Origin: Erythrobacter sp. HKB08
GTDB taxonomy: Bacteria; Pseudomonadota; Alphaproteobacteria; Sphingomonadales; Sphingomonadaceae
Direction: 5' to 3'
Length of the DNA stretch: 64,000 bases
Assembly (NCBI RefSeq): GCF_004114695.1
Contig: NZ_CP035310.1
Coordinates: 2,277,501 to 2,341,500 of the forward strand
Shown here: piece after piece, positions 10,147 through 17,905 of the stretch
How the letters are laid out: each line of letters opens with the position of its first letter
Numbering within the stretch: position 1 is the stretch's first letter
Notes under the pieces: generated by a model
Databases searched by the model: none
What the model was told of the DNA's origin: nothing
The model's input: only the letters and a program-made list of their open reading frames with translations
Made by a program: the position numbers and the translations under genes

Positions 10147-10207
10147 GTTTAAAACTCCTTTGGAGTGGCCGCTCACATCCGTGAGCGTCCTAGCGGCTCC
10201 GGCCCGC

Positions 10208-10258
10208 TCCCCCACCCTTCCACCCGGAGTATATCCTTATGGGTGGAAAGGTGGGGGA
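10208..10258 (-). promoter_or_regulatory. 17-bp hairpin between rpsL and rpsG
   Basis: TCCCCCACC (10208-10216) and TTCCACCC (10218-10225) pair with GGGTGGAA (10241-10248) and GGTGGGGGA (10250-10258). The result is a 17-bp stem with one C-A mismatch and a 15-base AT-containing loop. No T-run follows on either strand, so it is not a canonical terminator. Its position equals that of the S7 autoregulatory site of the E. coli str operon, but no sequence homology to that site is claimed. Confidence 0.6.
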
Positions 10259-10280
10259 ACGGTCCAGACCCGCGCCAAAC

Positions 10281-10652
10281 TTACTTCGGACGCTTCGCGC
10301 CGTACTTCGAGCGCGACTGCTTGCGATCCTTCACGCCCTGCGTGTCGAGCACGCCGCGAAGGACGTGGTAGCGCACGCCCGGAAGGTCGCGCACACGGCC
10401 GCCGCGGATGAGCACGACGGAGTGCTCCTGCAGGTTGTGGCCTTCACCGGGGATGTAGGAGATGACTTCGCGCTGGTTGGTCAGGCGAACCTTGGCAACT
10501 TTACGCAGAGCCGAGTTCGGCTTCTTCGGGGTCGTCGTATAGACGCGGGTGCAGACACCGCGCTTCTGCGGGTTCTGCTCCATTGCAGGGACCTTGCTCT
10601 TGGCCTTCTGCGGAACGCGGCCCTTGCGGACCAGCTGGTTGATCGTCGGCAT
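10281..10652 (-). CDS. rpsL: 30S ribosomal protein S12
   Basis: S12 sits at the decoding centre and is the classical streptomycin-resistance locus. The 123-residue product starts [12 protein letters not shown] and contains [17 protein letters not shown] and the [17 protein letters not shown] block. The two lysines whose mutation gives streptomycin resistance appear wild type in these motifs. First gene of the str operon. Confidence 0.98.
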   Translation of the reverse strand: MPTINQLVRKGRVPQKAKSKVPAMEQNPQKRGVCTRVYTTTPKKPNSALRKVAKVRLTNQREVISYIPGEGHNLQEHSVVLIRGGRVRDLPGVRYHVLRGVLDTQGVKDRKQSRSKYGAKRPK

Positions 10653-11016
10653 TGAGTTCTCTCTTCACCGTGTGGGAGCGTTACGATGACGGATGGAGAG
10701 ATGCGGGACCGTGCTGCCGTCATCCCCGCAACAGCGGGGAGCCAGCGAGGCAAGCACGCCCGCGAAGCGGACATCTTGACCTGCACGAGCCTGAAACGCT
10801 CCACCCGCCGCGAACGCCGGGTTACTTTGACGGCTGCCCCTCAGAAGGCCCCGCGTGGGGGACCATCCCAATAGAAAAGAGCCACGTCGCAACAGCGACT
10901 GGCCCCCGGGACATGACCGGCAATGTTCAGCTCTATTGACCGACGCGGGCCAGGAGCCTGCGTTGGTTGGGCGCGCACTTAGTGGGGTTTGGGAACGGGG
11001 TCAAGGGGAGGCTGTG
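10653..11016. other. Intergenic region upstream of rpsL
   Basis: This 364-base stretch separates the str operon from the restriction-modification pair. It should hold the str promoter, but I see no clean -35/-10 pair on the minus strand; TTGCGA and TATTGG near 10870-10890 are poorly spaced. It contains a perfect palindrome, TCCCCGC-AACA-GCGGGGA (10723-10740), within a sequence resembling the dispersed extragenic palindromes common in sphingomonads. No coding frame is convincing. Confidence 0.5.
10723..10740. repeat. Short extragenic palindrome (REP-like)
   Basis: TCCCCGC, the loop AACA and GCGGGGA form a perfect 7-bp hairpin inside the motif GTCATCCCCGC...GCGGGGAGCCAG. Similar CATCCCCGC palindromes are frequently scattered between genes in sphingomonad genomes. 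No second copy of this exact motif was found by eye in the window. Confidence 0.4.
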
Positions 11017-11724
11017 CTAGAACCTCTTATCATATTCCTGCGAAATACGCAGGAGTGCAGCTCCATACTCGTTCGTAACCTTGGTGGAATCGGGCCAGCC
11101 AAATCTAAACGGCGCTGCGTTGGTAGCTTCGAACGGTAGGATTATAAGTTCGTCGAAAAGAGGGGCAACTCTCTGGCGTATCCGTTTCTCAGCTTCGACG
11201 CACTCATCGATTGGGTGACGATACTTGGCTGTCCCATCAGTTGGATAGGATCGATTGCCTTCATGAGAGATATAATGTGGAGCCTGGTTTATACCCACGA
11301 TAGCGACGCAAATCGGATTGCCGTTTGCGCGAAAAACCCGTGCTTGATTTTCGAGATCAGACATGACCCTGTCGACCTGCTTGATCATCGCCTTCGCTAG
11401 GATTTTGGTTTCAACGCCAATTTCAATATTAGCGATCGGGCCGCGAGGCACATTGTATCCAGGCAGATAATTCGGCGTGAGATGCGGTAGCAACGCTCCG
11501 AAGCTTCCGTCGCCCCTTCTGTTTTCTTTTCCGGTGATAAGGTTTTTCGTATTTACGACTTTATCATCAGCCTTAACGCCGTGCACGAATTTAGGAGACT
11601 TTCCGAGATCGAGAAGATCCTCAAACAGCTCCAACGCGACCTTGTCGCCGTTGTTATGCGCCCGGTGCCGATATACGACCCCGTTAAATAGGGACTGAAA
11701 CCTTTTCAGCACCTTGTACGTCAT
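11017..11724 (-). CDS. Putative type II restriction endonuclease
   Basis: This 235-residue protein is probably the nuclease partner of the adjacent methyltransferase. I do not recognise a named family, but the ETK at residues 105-107, in the hydrophobic strand IEIGVETKIL, fits the ExK half of a PD-(D/E)XK active site. The start ATG lies 41 bases inside the methyltransferase gene and is preceded by AAGGAG. Base and codon use (AAT, ATA, AGA, TTA) is AT-richer than the neighbours, which indicates horizontal transfer. The nuclease role rests mainly on context. Confidence 0.65.
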   Translation of the reverse strand: MTYKVLKRFQSLFNGVVYRHRAHNNGDKVALELFEDLLDLGKSPKFVHGVKADDKVVNTKNLITGKENRRGDGSFGALLPHLTPNYLPGYNVPRGPIANIEIGVETKILAKAMIKQVDRVMSDLENQARVFRANGNPICVAIVGINQAPHYISHEGNRSYPTDGTAKYRHPIDECVEAEKRIRQRVAPLFDELIILPFEATNAAPFRFGWPDSTKVTNEYGAALLRISQEYDKRF

Positions 11725-12754
11725 CGCAATTTCGCTCCTTATTCAAGCCAGATTGCGTAACATCGATCAGATGGGCGTCAATGGCGCCAACTTTTCGCTT
11801 TGTGGATACTGCCTTAGTCAAATTCGACCTTGCGATATCAATGTAGGCGCTTTCGATATCAAGGCTAATAGAATTCCGTCCGGAGTTAAGAGCTGCCACC
11901 GCGGTGCTGCCGGTACCGCCAAATGGATCGAGAACGATATCTCCAGCGAACGAAAACATCCTAATCAAGCGCTCGGCCAACGCTGGTGGATACGGAGCAG
12001 GGTGCCCCCGCCGTGTGGAGGCTCCTCTAATATCCGTCCATATACTCCGCCACCAACTTTGCATTTCTTGCTTTGTCAGCATTGACAGTGCTTTTTGTAG
12101 GGGGTCGACTTTACGGTACCCCCCCCCTTTTCTCATGAAAAGAATATATTCAATGTCGTTTTTCACCACTGCTCCGGGCTGGTATGGTTTTCCGTAAAAG
12201 CCAGCACCGTTACCTTCAGCTTCAGTGACCCCATTGGCAATTTTATGCCACATTATTGGCGTCAGACAGTCTAGTCCAACGCCACGCGCTCGCACTTGGA
12301 TATCTGCATGAAGAGGCATTACGTAGTGCCTGCCCCCCTTTTTTCGAGGGACGCAAACATCACCGACAACACACACAATTCGACCACCAGGAACTAATAC
12401 CCGCGCACATTCCCTCCAAACCTTGTCGAGTTCGTCCAAAAACTCCTCATAATCCTCGACATCACCCATTTGACCTTCAGAACCTTCGTATTGCTTCAAG
12501 GTCCAGTACGGCGGTGAAGTGACCACTAGGTGCACCGAGGCGTCTTCTAGAAAAGACAAATTCCGGGCATCCCCCAATCGAAGTTCGTGGTTGGTTGAAG
12601 AGTATGGTGCTGGCCAAGGAACTTCTCGGAACCTTTCGTTCGCTGCCCTGAAGATTTTGAGCGCTTCCGAGCTGTTGTCAGCAAGCGGTAACTCTATCTC
12701 TTCGCCGTGGAGTTTGACGACCCTACCCATGCAATCTGTTCCCGTTTTATTCAC
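11684..12754 (-). CDS. Site-specific DNA methyltransferase, beta class (probably N4-cytosine)
   Basis: A SAM-dependent DNA methyltransferase of 356 residues. The catalytic motif TSPPYW (residues 79-84) precedes the SAM-binding DPFGGTGS (276-283), which is the beta-class order. A Ser rather than Asp or Asn before PPYW favours N4-cytosine methylation, although some SPPY enzymes methylate adenine. The start is a GTG with GAGGG just upstream; an ATG at 12730 is an alternative. The gene overlaps the downstream nuclease gene by 41 bases. The recognition sequence cannot be deduced. Confidence 0.9.
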   Translation of the reverse strand: MNKTGTDCMGRVVKLHGEEIELPLADNSSEALKIFRAANERFREVPWPAPYSSTNHELRLGDARNLSFLEDASVHLVVTSPPYWTLKQYEGSEGQMGDVEDYEEFLDELDKVWRECARVLVPGGRIVCVVGDVCVPRKKGGRHYVMPLHADIQVRARGVGLDCLTPIMWHKIANGVTEAEGNGAGFYGKPYQPGAVVKNDIEYILFMRKGGGYRKVDPLQKALSMLTKQEMQSWWRSIWTDIRGASTRRGHPAPYPPALAERLIRMFSFAGDIVLDPFGGTGSTAVAALNSGRNSISLDIESAYIDIARSNLTKAVSTKRKVGAIDAHLIDVTQSGLNKERNCDDVQGAEKVSVPI

Positions 12755-12783
12755 AAACCCTCAATGACAATGCGAAGGCTAAT

Positions 12784-12987
12784 TTGCAACGAAGGATCGC
12801 ACTACTGTCCCCAGAATGGATCTATCGCTGTAGGCTGGTCGAAGCGTATCTGAACTACAATGCCTCATGGCGCGCTATACGCGCATTGTACCCTGATAGC
12901 GAAAACCATTATCCACTTCGCAGTTTCTTGCATCGCCTCTCAAACGCCGGGCGCGACGCGTCCGCGTCGCTTGGCTTCCTCGCGTGA
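12784..12987 (+). CDS. Possible small HTH-like protein or gene fragment
   Basis: A 67-codon frame from a TTG with GAAGG five bases upstream. The peptide includes NASWRAIRALYP and HYPLRSFLHRLS, which could form a helix-turn-helix, but I recognise no family. It lies divergent to the methyltransferase gene, in the same AT-richer DNA, and ends inside REP-like repeat sequence. It may be the remnant of a gene cut by the insertion or a genuine small protein of the restriction-modification locus. Confidence 0.25.
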   Translation: MQRRIALLSPEWIYRCRLVEAYLNYNASWRAIRALYPDSENHYPLRSFLHRLSNAGRDASASLGFLA

Positions 12988-13025
12988 GCTCGGGCGGGAA
13001 GTCGCCCTTGCCTCGCCTGCGGCTC
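12981..13025. repeat. Partial copy of a REP-like hairpin element
   Basis: GGGCGGGAAGTCGCCC (12992-13007) followed by TTG differs at one position from the hairpin at 31785-31800. The flanking CCTCGC and GCCTGCGG resemble the two fuller copies at 31727-31820 and 34271-34360. The central CGACC/GGTCG hairpin is missing here. It marks the right boundary of the AT-richer restriction-modification insert. Confidence 0.4.
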
Positions 13026-13088
13026 GATGATTTCGCCGGCTAGAAACCATTTTCCTACTCCGCCGGAATGTGCATCCTGCGCGCGGTC

Positions 13089-13769
13089 ATGTCCTCCGAC
13101 CACCCTACCCCTACCCGCGCCACTCCCCGCCAGGCCACCAGCGCCGTTGCGCATGTCGCTCCGCTGCCCGAGGATGGCGATCCGCTGCTTGCCTTCGCGC
13201 CCTTCATCCATTCCGCGCCGCGGCGTAACTCCATCACGCCCGATCTCCAGCGCCGGTTCATCGCCACGCTCGCGGCGACGGGAATCGTTGCCCAGGCCGC
13301 GCGCTCGATCGGGAAGAGCATGGAGGCGCTCTACAAGCTGCGCGCGCGGGTCGGGGCGGAGGGGTTTGCACAGGCCTGGGACGCGGCGCTCGAGCGCGGG
13401 GTGCAGCGGCTCGAGGATTGTGCGCTCGAACGCGCCATACAGGGCACGCCCACGCCCATCGTCTCGGGCGGCGAGATCCTCGGCACGTGGGACAAGCCGG
13501 ACAACACGCTGCTGCGCTTTCTCCTCCAGCATCGCCTGCCGGAGAAATACGGCATCCACCGCATCGGCCCGGGCCATCCGGTCTACCAGTCGATCCGCAA
13601 GGAGGTGGAGGAGGAGCTTGCGGCGAAGAACCGGATGAGCGCGAAGGAGGCGCGCGCGGTGATCGATGCGAAGCTCGAGGAGCTGCGCCAGCGCGTCATC
13701 GCCAAGCGCCAGCGCCGCGGCCATGTCGAACAGCACATGCCGGGCGAAATCGACGGTTCGGGGATCTAG
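13089..13769 (+). CDS. Conserved hypothetical protein with HTH-like segment
   Basis: A 226-residue basic protein whose family I cannot name. Residues around SITPDLQRRFIATLAATG and the following IVAQAARSIGKSMEALYKLR look like a helix-turn-helix of the kind found in small terminase subunits. The C-terminus is a Lys/Arg/Glu-rich helix. An ATG 21 bases upstream (13068) is an alternative start, and neither start has a strong ribosome-binding site. Its stop overlaps the stop region of the convergent GNAT gene by 4 bases. No phage genes accompany it. Confidence 0.7.
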   Translation: MSSDHPTPTRATPRQATSAVAHVAPLPEDGDPLLAFAPFIHSAPRRNSITPDLQRRFIATLAATGIVAQAARSIGKSMEALYKLRARVGAEGFAQAWDAALERGVQRLEDCALERAIQGTPTPIVSGGEILGTWDKPDNTLLRFLLQHRLPEKYGIHRIGPGHPVYQSIRKEVEEELAAKNRMSAKEARAVIDAKLEELRQRVIAKRQRRGHVEQHMPGEIDGSGI

Positions 13770-14302
13770 CCCCGCGCGGCCTGCCACTCGCTTTTCAGGA
13801 GCCCGTAGAGCAGCACGTCGCGCAGGCCGATATGGGTCGTCTCGTGCTCGCGAAGATGCGCCTCGCGGGTAAAGCCGAGCTTTTCGAGCAGGCGGATCGA
13901 GGGGGTGTTGTCGACATCGACCTCGGCAGTGAGCTTGCGGTGGTCTTCCGCTGCGAAGAGGTGGTCGATGAGCGCGGCGGTGCATTCGCTCGCGACGCCC
14001 TCGCCCTGCCGCGCGATCACGGTGATCCAGCCGAGTTCGGCCACCCCATCCTCATGCGCAGGGACCGCGACGAAGCGCGCGGCGACCTCGCCGCTCGTCT
14101 TGTCCTCGGCAATCCAGGTGCGGCCGTTCCAGTCGGGGTCGAACAGCCATCCGGCGAGCTCTTCCTCGCTGTCGAACTTCGGGCGGGTGAGATAGCGGCA
14201 CTGCGCCTCGTCGCCGAGCGTCGTCAGCAGCGCAGGCGTGTCCGACGGCTCGATGGCGCGCAGGGTGAAGCGCGGCGTTTCGAGAGTGGGGACCGGGGTC
14301 AT
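13766..14302 (-). CDS. GNAT family N-acetyltransferase
   Basis: A 178-residue acetyltransferase of the RimJ/RimL type, using acetyl-CoA. It starts MTPVPTLETPRFTLRAIEPSD. It has the RQGEGVASECTAALIDHLF acetyl-CoA loop (Q/R-x-x-G-x-A pattern) and NTPSIRLLEKLGFTREAHLRE, the usual C-terminal signature. Its ATG overlaps the TGA of the upstream LysR gene (ATGA), so the two are translationally coupled. The substrate is unknown. Confidence 0.9.
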   Translation of the reverse strand: MTPVPTLETPRFTLRAIEPSDTPALLTTLGDEAQCRYLTRPKFDSEEELAGWLFDPDWNGRTWIAEDKTSGEVAARFVAVPAHEDGVAELGWITVIARQGEGVASECTAALIDHLFAAEDHRKLTAEVDVDNTPSIRLLEKLGFTREAHLREHETTHIGLRDVLLYGLLKSEWQAARG

Positions 14303-15102
14303 TCCTCGGTCAGGAAGGCGACGAGGCTCTTGACCTTCTTCTGCCGCCACTGGGGCAGCGGCGCGACTAGCCAGTAGGCGCGGCGCCCTTCGTCCGGTCC
14401 TTCGAGGATCTGCAGCTTGTCCGCCTTCAGCGATTCCTCGACCAGCAGGTAGGGCAGGATCGCCTTGCCCATGCCGGCGACCGCGCTGGAGAGCGCCTGC
14501 CCCGCATTGCCGACCTGCACGCAGGGCTGCGCGCCTTCGGGAAGCGGGGCGCCGGGCCAGTCGATCCACGTCTCGAGCACCTCTTCCGGTGCATCCTTCG
14601 CGGCCACGACCACGCGGCGCGCGGGCGCGAGTTCGACCCCTTCGAGGTCGCCCGGCCCGTCGACCAGCCGCACGGCAAGGTCGAGGTTCGCCTCGGTGAA
14701 GTCGGCATTCTCGTTCTCGACCAGCTGGTACTGCACCCCCGGCGTCGCCTTGCGGAATGCGGCGAGGCGCGGGGCGAGCCACTGGGCGTAGAATTCGCGC
14801 GGCGCGGCGATGGTGTAGCGATCGCTCGCCTGGCCAGCCTGCATCGCCTGCACGCTTTCCTCGAACTTGAGGAAACCTTCGCGCAGCGCATCGAGGCCCG
14901 CGCGCCCTTCCTCGGTCAGCTCGAGCCCCTTGGACGTGCGGCGGAACAGCACCGTCCCGAGGTGATCTTCCAGCGCACGGATCTGCTGGCCGACCGCAGC
15001 CGGCGTCACCGCCAGCTCGTCCGCCGCGCGGGTGAACGAGAGGTGCCGGGCCGCCGCGTCATAGACGCGCAGGGCATTCAAAGGCAGGTGCGTACGCTTC
15101 AT
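14299..15102 (-). CDS. LysR-type transcriptional regulator, GcvA-like
   Basis: A 267-residue regulator. The N-terminal winged HTH reads LPLNALRVYDAAARHLSFTR and AADELAVTPAAVGQQIRALE, the GcvA/AmpR-like variant, followed by a somewhat short LysR substrate-binding domain. It is co-transcribed with a GNAT acetyltransferase through a 4-base overlap. The effector is unknown, and no divergent partner gene suggests a target other than its own operon. Confidence 0.9.
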   Translation of the reverse strand: MKRTHLPLNALRVYDAAARHLSFTRAADELAVTPAAVGQQIRALEDHLGTVLFRRTSKGLELTEEGRAGLDALREGFLKFEESVQAMQAGQASDRYTIAAPREFYAQWLAPRLAAFRKATPGVQYQLVENENADFTEANLDLAVRLVDGPGDLEGVELAPARRVVVAAKDAPEEVLETWIDWPGAPLPEGAQPCVQVGNAGQALSSAVAGMGKAILPYLLVEESLKADKLQILEGPDEGRRAYWLVAPLPQWRQKKVKSLVAFLTEE

Positions 15103-15145
15103 GGGAGCGCGGGTTTAGGGCGCGTTACGCTGCGTTGCAATATAA

Positions 15146-15544
15146 TCAATTCGCCTCGGCGGGCGCGGCGAGCGGGAAGAAGGGAATGCGCACCTCGAGC
15201 GGTTCTCCGCCCTCGTCGGTGAAGGTGTAGAAGCCTTCCATCGTGCCATGCGGCGTCGCCAGCGGGCAGCCGGAGACGTAGTCGTGGCTCTTGCCCGGCG
15301 CGAGGACCGGCTGTTCGCCGACCACGCCTTCGCCATCGACATGGTTCACCATCCCGCGCGCATCGGTGATCCGCCAATGGCGTGTGCGCAGCTGCAGCGT
15401 CTCGTCAGAACCGTTCTCGATCCGGATGTGATACACCCAGAACCACTTCCCCGCTTCAGGCTGCGATTGCTCGGGCAGGAAGTTGACGGCGACCCTCACG
15501 GTGACGCCTTCGGTGGTGGCTGCGTGCTGGAACAGTTCCTTCAT
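15146..15544 (-). CDS. apaG: Co2+/Mg2+ efflux protein ApaG
   Basis: ApaG (DUF525) is a small FnIII-like beta-sandwich protein named for its operon with apaH and linked genetically to metal tolerance. The start used is the ATG complementary to 15542-15544 (MKELFQHAATTEGVTVRV), giving 132 residues, the family length. Conserved blocks are FWVYHIRIENGSDETLQL, RHWRITDARG and YVSGCPLATPHGTMEG. It lies alone here, without ksgA or apaH. Confidence 0.96.
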   Translation of the reverse strand: MKELFQHAATTEGVTVRVAVNFLPEQSQPEAGKWFWVYHIRIENGSDETLQLRTRHWRITDARGMVNHVDGEGVVGEQPVLAPGKSHDYVSGCPLATPHGTMEGFYTFTDEGGEPLEVRIPFFPLAAPAEAN

Positions 15545-15621
15545 GACGCCCACAAGGTAACAACGCGCAGGCGAATGCACAATTGCGCGGGCATCAACTT
15601 ATCCCACGCGCGGTGCAATCC

Positions 15622-17607
15622 TCACTCGGCCGGATTGTGCTTCGCGAGGAAGGCGACCAGCGCATCGTACCACGCCTTCTCGTTTTCCGGCTTCGAGAAG
15701 CTGTGCCCCTCGTCCTCGATCACGAGCTCGGTCACCTCGGCATCGCTGCCCTTGAGCGCGCGCTGCATCTTGCGGAACTGGCTGAACGGCACGACCGAAT
15801 CGTCCTTGCCGTGTGCGAGCAGGATCGGGCGGGTCAGCTTTTCCGCATTGTTCGCCGGCGAAACCAGGTCGAGGTCGAAATCCTCCTCGCCCTCGACCCG
15901 CTGGCGCCAGCGGTTGCTGCCCTTTCGCGAGAAGAACTGCTTGTCGTATTTGAGCTGCGCATCGAGGTCGGTGACCCCTGCCCAGCTGGCCGCGCAGCGA
16001 TAGCGTTCGGGATTGCGGGTCGCGGCCCACAAAGCCGCGTAGCCGCCATAGGAGCCGCCGACCACGCACACGCGGTGCTTGTCGGCCACGCCCTGTGCGA
16101 CCGCCCAGTCCATCGCGTCGTCGAGATCGTCCTGCATCTTGCGCCCGATCTGCCCACGACCAAGGTTGCTGAACCGGTCGCCATAGCCCGAGGAACCGCG
16201 GAAGTTGGGCTGCAGCACGGCATAGCCACGATTGGCGAGCAGCTGGACCTCGTCGTTATATTCCAGCTTGTCGCGCACGCCGTAAGGTCCGCCATGCGGC
16301 ATGATAATGAGCGGCAGACCGGTGCCCGCCCGGCCGCGCGGCAGGGTGAGATAGGCACGGATCGTTTCGCCGTCGCGCGCTTCGTAGCTCACCGCCATGG
16401 GCCGGGCGAGCGTGCGGAAATCGATGTTCGGCCGCAGCTCGGCGAACTGGTCGAGCCGGCCTTCGTTCGCGGTGAGGACATACATCGCACCCGGATCGTT
16501 CTCGCCGCCGGCATAGACCAGCATGCGGTCGCCATCGCGGTCGCTCGACGTGATCCAGACCTGCTCTTCCTTGAGCGCGCTTTCGAGCATGCCCTGGTAT
16601 TTCTTACGCTGCTCGTCGAACCACACGACGCGTTCGCGGTCGTCGGTGTAATAGACCGCGAAAGGCTCGCCCTTCAGGAAGGTCGCCTCGTCGATATCCC
16701 ACTCGGGATGCTCGTAGACCGTCTCGATCACCTCTTCCTTGAGGAAGTCGAACTTGCGCAGGCCGACACGGCCGCTTTCGCCTTCGGTCAGGACATAGCC
16801 TTCGTCGCTGCCGCTCTTGATGATCGACACTTCCCAGAAGGTGTCCCTGCGATCTTCTTCACGGACCTTGGCGGCCATTTCGAGGTCGCCGGTCGCATCG
16901 CTGCGGTAATAGACGCGCAGGCGATTGCGGTACCAGCCCGAGCCGAGGCGGACGACGCCCGCATCATCGGCATACCAGTTCCACACGCCGTCCTTCGGGC
17001 CCTGCACTTCCGATATGTCGCCGCCCGGATACAGGTCGAAACGATAGACCGACGGGTAATCGCGGATCGTGCGCTGCATCGATACGAGCGCGAAGTTCCC
17101 GTTATCGTCGAGATGAATCAAATTGTCGCCATCGACGATCGATTCCCGGCGCCCTGCCCGCTTCAGTTCGAGATAGCGGCTGTCGCCCGTGTCGATATTG
17201 GCGAGGAACAGGCGGGTATAGAGCACGTCGTCGCCGAAGAATTTGCCCGGCTGCGAAATCGAGACGATGAGCTTGCTGTTGCCGGCCCAGCGCAGCCACT
17301 CGATATCGGCCGGCTCCTCGATACCGAATTTCGACACCGGCTGGCGGGTCGAAGCGTCGAAAATGACGACATTTGTCACGCCTTCCACTTCGACCATCGC
17401 GGCCATCCGGCTTCCGTCGGGAGAGAGCTTCGCGCTCTTCAACTGGCTGCGCCCGGCGAAAGCGGCGGTCGGGATGATCGGCGGCTTGCTATCGGCCGTT
17501 GCGGCAGAGGCATTCGCCTCCTGCGCGCCCGTTTCCTGCGCCAAAGCCTGCGGCGCGATACTCAACCCTGCCGTCGCCAGTGCGACAGCAAAAATGCGAC
17601 CCGTCAT
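15622..17607 (-). CDS. Secreted S9 family prolyl oligopeptidase-like peptidase
   Basis: A 661-residue alpha/beta-hydrolase peptidase. The start complementary to 17605-17607 (MTGRIFAVALATAGLSIAPQ), with AGGGG upstream, gives a clear Sec signal peptide ending near ALAQ, so it is exported. Residues about 30-400 form the beta-propeller. The C-terminal catalytic domain has GGSYGG (nucleophile Ser519), HGKDD (Asp602) and EGHS (His635). It probably degrades short peptides in the periplasm or outside. It stands alone, divergent from the tad-like genes. Confidence 0.93.
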   Translation of the reverse strand: MTGRIFAVALATAGLSIAPQALAQETGAQEANASAATADSKPPIIPTAAFAGRSQLKSAKLSPDGSRMAAMVEVEGVTNVVIFDASTRQPVSKFGIEEPADIEWLRWAGNSKLIVSISQPGKFFGDDVLYTRLFLANIDTGDSRYLELKRAGRRESIVDGDNLIHLDDNGNFALVSMQRTIRDYPSVYRFDLYPGGDISEVQGPKDGVWNWYADDAGVVRLGSGWYRNRLRVYYRSDATGDLEMAAKVREEDRRDTFWEVSIIKSGSDEGYVLTEGESGRVGLRKFDFLKEEVIETVYEHPEWDIDEATFLKGEPFAVYYTDDRERVVWFDEQRKKYQGMLESALKEEQVWITSSDRDGDRMLVYAGGENDPGAMYVLTANEGRLDQFAELRPNIDFRTLARPMAVSYEARDGETIRAYLTLPRGRAGTGLPLIIMPHGGPYGVRDKLEYNDEVQLLANRGYAVLQPNFRGSSGYGDRFSNLGRGQIGRKMQDDLDDAMDWAVAQGVADKHRVCVVGGSYGGYAALWAATRNPERYRCAASWAGVTDLDAQLKYDKQFFSRKGSNRWRQRVEGEEDFDLDLVSPANNAEKLTRPILLAHGKDDSVVPFSQFRKMQRALKGSDAEVTELVIEDEGHSFSKPENEKAWYDALVAFLAKHNPAE

Positions 17608-17905
17608 GTACAACCCCTGCTGGTACGATCCTCCTGCCAACCTACCCAATGACGTCCGACGCGCAATGTATACGAGCGACATATGAACCGGTGCGGCGGG
17701 CGGGGAAATTTTCTCGCAGGGCCGATTTTAGGCCCGAATTAACCGTGGTGACCCGCAGTTCTCCGACACCCTCGCTCCCTGCTCCGAATTACGAATAAAC
17801 CACGAGCAGACATGGTTAAATTCGAGTGAACCGTGAATGCTTGAGAATCCTTAGCTATCGGGGGCCGAATTCACGTCATCGTAACCAAATGCGGGGGCGT
17901 GCGTG
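17608..17905. other. Divergent intergenic region, S9 peptidase / tad-like genes
   Basis: About 300 bases holding the promoters of the peptidase (left) and the pseudopilin-like operon (right). AT-rich stretches occur at 17740-17860, including TTAACC near 17740 and GGTTAAATTCGAGTGAACC near 17815. These resemble CtrA half sites but lack the second TTAA at N7 spacing. No clear sigma-70 pair, small ORF or stable hairpin was identified. Confidence 0.45.

Noticed and set aside
13089..13769. Prophage remnant suggested by a terminase-small-subunit-like HTH
   Set aside because: No other phage genes, integrase or att sites lie nearby, and codon use matches the host, so it is treated as a conserved hypothetical.
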